Source: an uncultured Bacteroidaceae bacterium (GTDB lineage: Bacteria > Bacteroidota > Bacteroidia > Bacteroidales > Bacteroidaceae). From it: a stretch of DNA of 64,000 nt. The position numbers and the translations under genes are program-made. The DNA lies in contig CAKRYD010000001.1 of assembly GCA_934426255.1 (NCBI GenBank), positions 62,001 to 126,000 of the forward strand, read 5' to 3'. This document shows positions 60,697 to 64,000 of the stretch, piece after piece (within the stretch, counting starts at the first letter, position 1; each line of letters begins with the position of its first letter). The notes under the pieces were generated by a model. That model saw only the letters and a list, made by a program, of their open reading frames with translations, was not told the DNA's origin and searched no databases.

Positions 60697-60802
60697 GTGC
60701 ATCGGCCGAAGCACATGCGTATCTCGGCCGGAGTGCATGTGTATCTCGGCCGGAGCACGTGTGTATCTCGGCCGGAGTGCATGTGTGCTTCGGCCGATGC
60801 AC
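60697..60802. repeat. Palindrome-bounded array of 22-bp units
   Basis: CGGCCG starts four successive 22-bp units of the type CGGCCGGAGTGCATGTGTAT-CT, and a fifth partial unit closes the array. The outer 19 bases (GTGCATCGGCCGAAGCACA at 60697-60715) are repeated as an exact inverse at 60784-60802, so the whole block can fold on itself. It lies in a 485-base gene-free region (60524-61008) that also holds a hairpin TTGCTGC-TTGC-GCAGCAA (60821-60838). Confidence 0.88.
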
Positions 60803-60935
60803 GATGTCAGATGTGGCTCTTTGCTGCTTGCGCAGCAAGGCTTTTGGGATGGTGATGGGCGGTTTTCAAGGTGCTGCCCTGCTGCTTTCAAGGGGGCGAA
60901 GCGGCTTAGCCGGATCTGTGCTGTGGCAATTAATA

Positions 60936-60961
60936 ACGGCCGCATTTCACAATGTGGCCGT
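60936..60961 (-). terminator. Probable terminator of the SIMPL gene
   Basis: 10-bp arms ACGGCCGCAT and ATGTGGCCGT (one G-T pair) around TTCACA, followed on the minus strand by TATTAATT. It is 48 bases after the stop codon. Confidence 0.6.
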
Positions 60962-61008
60962 CCAGTGAGTAAATGATTATTTGTAAATCAAAATTCAGTA
61001 TGACCGAT

Positions 61009-61713
61009 TTAATTCTTCAGGTAATAGCTGACACTGGTGACCACACGCACTTTCTTTATCCATGGTGTGTTGTTGTCACGGTTGTCGATGCTGAAATAGC
61101 CCTGACTGGCTTTTCTTATCTTGCCGAGCTTGCTGCCCGAGTCTTTGGCAAACTTTTCTGCGGCCTCGCGGGCATTTTTGGTCGATGCCTCGATCATGGC
61201 CGGCTTAATCTTGTCAAGTCCGGTATATTCGTAGCTGAGCTGGTTGGCATCATAGTCGTTGTTGACGATGGAGATGCCCTCACGTATAAGCTCGGGTATG
61301 CGGTAGGTGAGCTCGCGAACCGTCTGTACTTTCTTGGTAGACACGGTGATGCACATCTGTATCATGTAGCGTGTCTTGATGTTGTCGGGCTTGTAGTCGG
61401 TGGCGTTGTAGTCGGTCACGCGCGGTGCCGAGCTGGCAATGTCTTCGGGAGCTATGCCTGCTTTGGTGAGAAAGCTGATGATTTTGTGCTTGGCTTCGTC
61501 GGCATTGACATAGAGAATGTCCAGGTCGTTGCCGAAAGCCTTGTAGCTGATGGGCCACGTTGCCTTGTCGGCATTGACGATACGTTCGGAAAATCCGCGC
61601 ACGTCTACACTGCGGTCGCGTTCGGCCATTGAGTCAAAGCCTTCATAGATGAGCAGGCCGGCAAACAGCAGGCCCACGGCAAGGATGATGGATTCAGTCC
61701 TAAGATTTTTCAT
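61009..61713 (-). CDS. SIMPL-domain (DUF541) exported protein
   Basis: 234 residues from the ATG at 61711-61713. An N-terminal membrane anchor or signal (ESIILAVGLLFAGLLIYEGF) is followed by a SIMPL domain (VDVRGFSERIVNADKATWPI, AFGNDLDILYVNADEAKHKI, then EASTKNAREAAEKFAKDSGS). These periplasmic proteins are of uncertain function; some relatives protect against oxidative stress. It has its own promoter and terminator. The upstream ATG at 61737 lies in the -7 box and was rejected. Confidence 0.87.
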   Translation of the reverse strand: MKNLRTESIILAVGLLFAGLLIYEGFDSMAERDRSVDVRGFSERIVNADKATWPISYKAFGNDLDILYVNADEAKHKIISFLTKAGIAPEDIASSAPRVTDYNATDYKPDNIKTRYMIQMCITVSTKKVQTVRELTYRIPELIREGISIVNNDYDANQLSYEYTGLDKIKPAMIEASTKNAREAAEKFAKDSGSKLGKIRKASQGYFSIDNRDNNTPWIKKVRVVTSVSYYLKN

Positions 61714-61734
61714 GACTTGTGCATTTAGTTGTCG

Positions 61735-61765
61735 CAAAGATACGCTTTCTTTTTATTCAAGTCAA
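61735..61765 (-). promoter_or_regulatory. Promoter of the SIMPL gene
   Basis: Minus strand CTTG, 20 bases, TATCTTTG (61735-61742), 21 bases before the start. Confidence 0.65.
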
Positions 61766-61805
61766 GTTTTGAAGCAAAAAATGCACGGCTTCTCAATTAA
61801 TTTTA

Positions 61806-61813
61806 TACTTTTG
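61806..61813 (+). promoter_or_regulatory. -7 box of the FkbM operon
   Basis: TACTTTTG, a match to TAnnTTTG 17 bases before the ATG at 61831. The -33 element is not clear. Confidence 0.45.
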
Positions 61814-61830
61814 TAAGCGTAAAACCGAGA

Positions 61831-62763
61831 ATGACAATGAGTAGCGGCTTCCGAATTTTTGACTGGCTCTATGTGTGTCTGCTGAAGGCTGTGCGGCCTT
61901 GCGACAGGCAGGGCTCGCCCATTAGGCACCGTCGCCGCAAGATACGCAATGAAGTGCTCGGCTATTACAAGGCTCATCCCACGGCCGATGCCACCCTGCA
62001 GAGTGCCCTGGACTACTTGAGGAAAAGGCCTGATGCCGTGTTCTTTCCCGACAGGTTTCGTGACAAATACGACTATCGCACCACAACGATACACTACGAC
62101 CAGGAGGGCACACCCTACTGGCCGATGGCAGCAGACAAGCGGCTCTACTTCCTGCCCGACACCTACCGGACGGTGCAGAGAGCCGTCACGTGCATGCGAA
62201 TGGAGCAGGATGCCGATTCGCCCCACCGTTTTCTGGTGCCCGGATTCGACGTGGACGAAAACGACATCATTGCCGATGTGGGCTGTGCCGAAGGGCTCTT
62301 CTCACTGATGTGTGTCGACAGGGTGAAACGCATCTACCTCTTTGAAAGCGACCCTGTGTGGATCAACATCCTGTGCAAAACCTTCGGCATATGGCTCGAC
62401 AAGGTGAAAATAGTGTCGCAACCCCTGTCCGATCACGATGGGGATGGCTGCATGCGCCTCGACACCTACTTCAGAAAAGAAGGCGTAGTGCCCACCTTCG
62501 TCAAGCTCGATGTGGAAGGCCGCGAGTCAGAGATGCTCGAAAGCCTCTCGGGGCTGCTCGACGAGGGCCACCCCATGAAGATAGCGGCATGCACCTACCA
62601 CCGGCAGGAAGAATATGAAGAGCTGCAACGCTATGCACAGGGCCGTGGCTACAGAAGCTGCCACAGCAAAGGGTGGATGCTCTTCGGCCTATACGACAGA
62701 CCCCATCCTCCCTATTTCCGCAGGGGCATCATCAGGATATGGGCCAATGAAAAAAAGGAATAA
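61831..62763 (+). CDS. FkbM-family methyltransferase
   Basis: 310 residues. The S-adenosylmethionine fold starts at DENDIIADVGCAEGLFSLMC (motif I, about residue 145), continues with IYLFESDPVWINIL, and has the FkbM motif VKLDVEGRESEMLESL. About 130 N-terminal residues carry no clear domain. FkbM enzymes O-methylate sugars or small metabolites, often in polysaccharide clusters. The cytidylyltransferase gene begins 12 bases downstream, suggesting a shared role in a surface glycan. A second ATG two codons in is possible. Confidence 0.87.
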   Translation: MTMSSGFRIFDWLYVCLLKAVRPCDRQGSPIRHRRRKIRNEVLGYYKAHPTADATLQSALDYLRKRPDAVFFPDRFRDKYDYRTTTIHYDQEGTPYWPMAADKRLYFLPDTYRTVQRAVTCMRMEQDADSPHRFLVPGFDVDENDIIADVGCAEGLFSLMCVDRVKRIYLFESDPVWINILCKTFGIWLDKVKIVSQPLSDHDGDGCMRLDTYFRKEGVVPTFVKLDVEGRESEMLESLSGLLDEGHPMKIAACTYHRQEEYEELQRYAQGRGYRSCHSKGWMLFGLYDRPHPPYFRRGIIRIWANEKKE

Positions 62764-62775
62764 CCAACCATCAAC

Positions 62776-63507
62776 ATGCAGGAACAGAAAAACATTGCCG
62801 TCATATTTGCAGGAGGAAGCGGGCGCAGGATGAACTCAGGTGCGCGGCCCAAGCAATTTCTGGAACTACACGGCAAACCCATCATTATATATACACTTGA
62901 GCTCTTCGACAGCCATCCCGAGATCGACGCTGTCTATATAGCGTGCATCGAAGAGTGGATACCTTATCTGCGAAAACTCACCGAACGCTACGGCCTGAGC
63001 AAGATAGCAGCCATCGTGCCCGGTGGACCCACAGGGCAAGACAGCATATACAACGGCTTGAGAGCCGCTGCTGCAACCAACAGCCCCGAGGACACCATCG
63101 TGCTGATACACGACGGAGTGCGTCCACTCATCAATGCCGAAGTCATCACTGACAACATAGCCACGGCAAGAGCCAAAGGCTCCTGCATCACCTGTGTGCC
63201 GGCCATCGAAACATTTGTTGTACGCAACGCAGAGGGCAACTACGACATACCTTCGCGTGCAGATTCACTCATCGCACGTGCACCTCAGACATTTCGCCTT
63301 GCCCACATCCTACAGGCTCATGAGCAAGCCCGGCGGGAGGGCCGCCACGACTATATCGACTCGTTGACCCTCATGTCGCACTACGGAGCCTCCATATGCA
63401 CCATATTGGGACCCACGGAGAACATCAAAATCACCACACCTACCGACTATTTCATCTTCAAGGCCATCGTAGAGGCCCGCGAAAACTCCAGCATATTCGG
63501 AATATAA
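62776..63507 (+). CDS. IspD/TarI-family cytidylyltransferase
   Basis: 243 residues. The nucleotide loop is AVIFAGGSGRRMNSGARPKQ, with HDGVRPLI in the core, APQTFR near the middle and ENIKITTPTDYFI at the end. The family comprises IspD (methylerythritol phosphate to CDP-methylerythritol, isoprenoid synthesis) and TarI (ribitol phosphate to CDP-ribitol). PENIK-like GPTENIKITTPTDY and the FkbM neighbour make a surface polymer role possible, while a housekeeping IspD role is also open. I leave the symbol blank for that reason. Confidence 0.85.
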   Translation: MQEQKNIAVIFAGGSGRRMNSGARPKQFLELHGKPIIIYTLELFDSHPEIDAVYIACIEEWIPYLRKLTERYGLSKIAAIVPGGPTGQDSIYNGLRAAAATNSPEDTIVLIHDGVRPLINAEVITDNIATARAKGSCITCVPAIETFVVRNAEGNYDIPSRADSLIARAPQTFRLAHILQAHEQARREGRHDYIDSLTLMSHYGASICTILGPTENIKITTPTDYFIFKAIVEARENSSIFGI

Positions 63508-63559
63508 TCCCCTTAACGCAACATCAACATCCCAAGAAACATACACCAAGCATTTAGAA

Positions 63560-64000
63560 ATGAATAAAAGAATCCTGTGCAGTCTCCTGACAACCCTGAT
63601 AAGCGTGGGTTGCCTTTTGGCCGCAACAACCAAAGCACCCCGTGTCGAAATAGGCCGCATGACGGTAGAGTATGAAACAGCACCCCTGGGCCTGGACATG
63701 CAGCACCCACGCTTCAGCTGGCAGATGAAGGCAGCCCAAGGCCAACGTGCATGCCGACAGACAGCCTATCGCATCCGTGTTGCCGACGACAAAGGCACAC
63801 CCGTGTGGGACACAGGCCGCCGCAAAGGCTCCGCGTTTATCAACATAGCCTATGACGGACAGCCGCTGAAGCCATCGACCCGCTACACCTGGACACTCAC
63901 AGTGTGGAACAACAAAGGTTCCAAACATGAGAAATCGTCGACCTTTGAAACCGGACTGATGAGCAGCGATGCCCTATATGCAGGGTGGGCGGGTGCACAG
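63560..64000 (+). CDS. Alpha-L-rhamnosidase, family GH78-like (5' part only)
   Basis: 147 codons from the ATG at 63560 to the window end, no stop. A signal peptide (about residues 1-22, LLTTLISVGCLLAATTKA) precedes a fibronectin-III-like N-terminal domain. RMTVEYETAPLGLDMQHPRF-SWQM, followed by QTAYRIRVADD and STRYTWTLTVWN, is the usual opening of bacterial GH78 enzymes. These release rhamnose from pectin side chains or flavonoids. The catalytic domain lies outside the window, so the call rests on the N-terminal domain. The exported glycosidases at the other end fit the same lifestyle. Confidence 0.82.
   Translation, partial: MNKRILCSLLTTLISVGCLLAATTKAPRVEIGRMTVEYETAPLGLDMQHPRFSWQMKAAQGQRACRQTAYRIRVADDKGTPVWDTGRRKGSAFINIAYDGQPLKPSTRYTWTLTVWNNKGSKHEKSSTFETGLMSSDALYAGWAGAQ

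Noticed and set aside
60697..60802. CRISPR array
   Set aside because: Units are directly adjacent with no variable spacers and there are no cas genes.

Overview
The window reads as chromosomal DNA of a member of the Bacteroidales, most like Prevotella or a close relative. The reasons are the many -7 boxes of the Bacteroidetes type (TAnnTTTG), a B12-dependent methylmalonyl-CoA mutase pair, a BspA-like leucine-rich repeat surface protein, an OmpA lipoprotein with PD40 repeats, a YfhO protein, periplasmic glycoside hydrolases and a TonB-receptor-like barrel. The genus is inferred; no marker was compared with a database.

Layout. At 1-4265, two divergent exported glycosidases (GH2, cut by the window edge, and GH3) share a promoter region. 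At 4487-17265 lies one leftward transcription and translation superoperon: tRNA-Tyr, tRNA-Gly, tRNA-Thr, tuf, tRNA-Trp, secE, nusG, rplK, rplA, rplJ, rplL, rpoB, rpoC. It has a strong promoter, a structured leader, a hairpin between rplL and rpoB and a perfect terminator hairpin after rpoC. Upstream sits rpsU-xerC-hpf. After an outer-membrane barrel gene and a DUF3467 gene comes the most interesting block, 22112-28370 on the plus strand: a membrane SpoIIE phosphatase fused to an anti-sigma-type kinase, a RelA/SpoT-type synthetase, a Mesh1-like HD hydrolase, an SLC13 transporter with RCK domains, and a STAS protein. Together they look like a partner-switching circuit joined to alarmone synthesis and hydrolysis and to ion transport.

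From 28409 to 31967 there are a HAD phosphatase, a divergent Zn/Cd P-type ATPase with dyads in its promoter, and an AraC regulator. From 32108 to 38231 lies a decaying leftward operon: an exported aldo/keto reductase fused to a SnoaL-like domain, a cupin/carboxymuconolactone decarboxylase gene split from its start codon by an IS256-family element (8-bp target duplication ATAAATCG), and two alpha/beta-hydrolase pseudogenes.

The rest is a BspA-like protein (38809-40770), mutA/mutB, an OmpA/PD40 lipoprotein, topB, an ABC ATPase, a DMT transporter, a LolC/E-like permease, rbfA, metG, hisS, yfhO and ahcY, an HU-like protein, a SIMPL protein, an FkbM methyltransferase with an IspD/TarI cytidylyltransferase, and the start of a GH78 alpha-L-rhamnosidase. 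Three intergenic regions (4314-4391, 21754-21911, 60697-60802) carry arrays built on a 22-23-bp period, a recurrent non-coding element that the genes do not explain.
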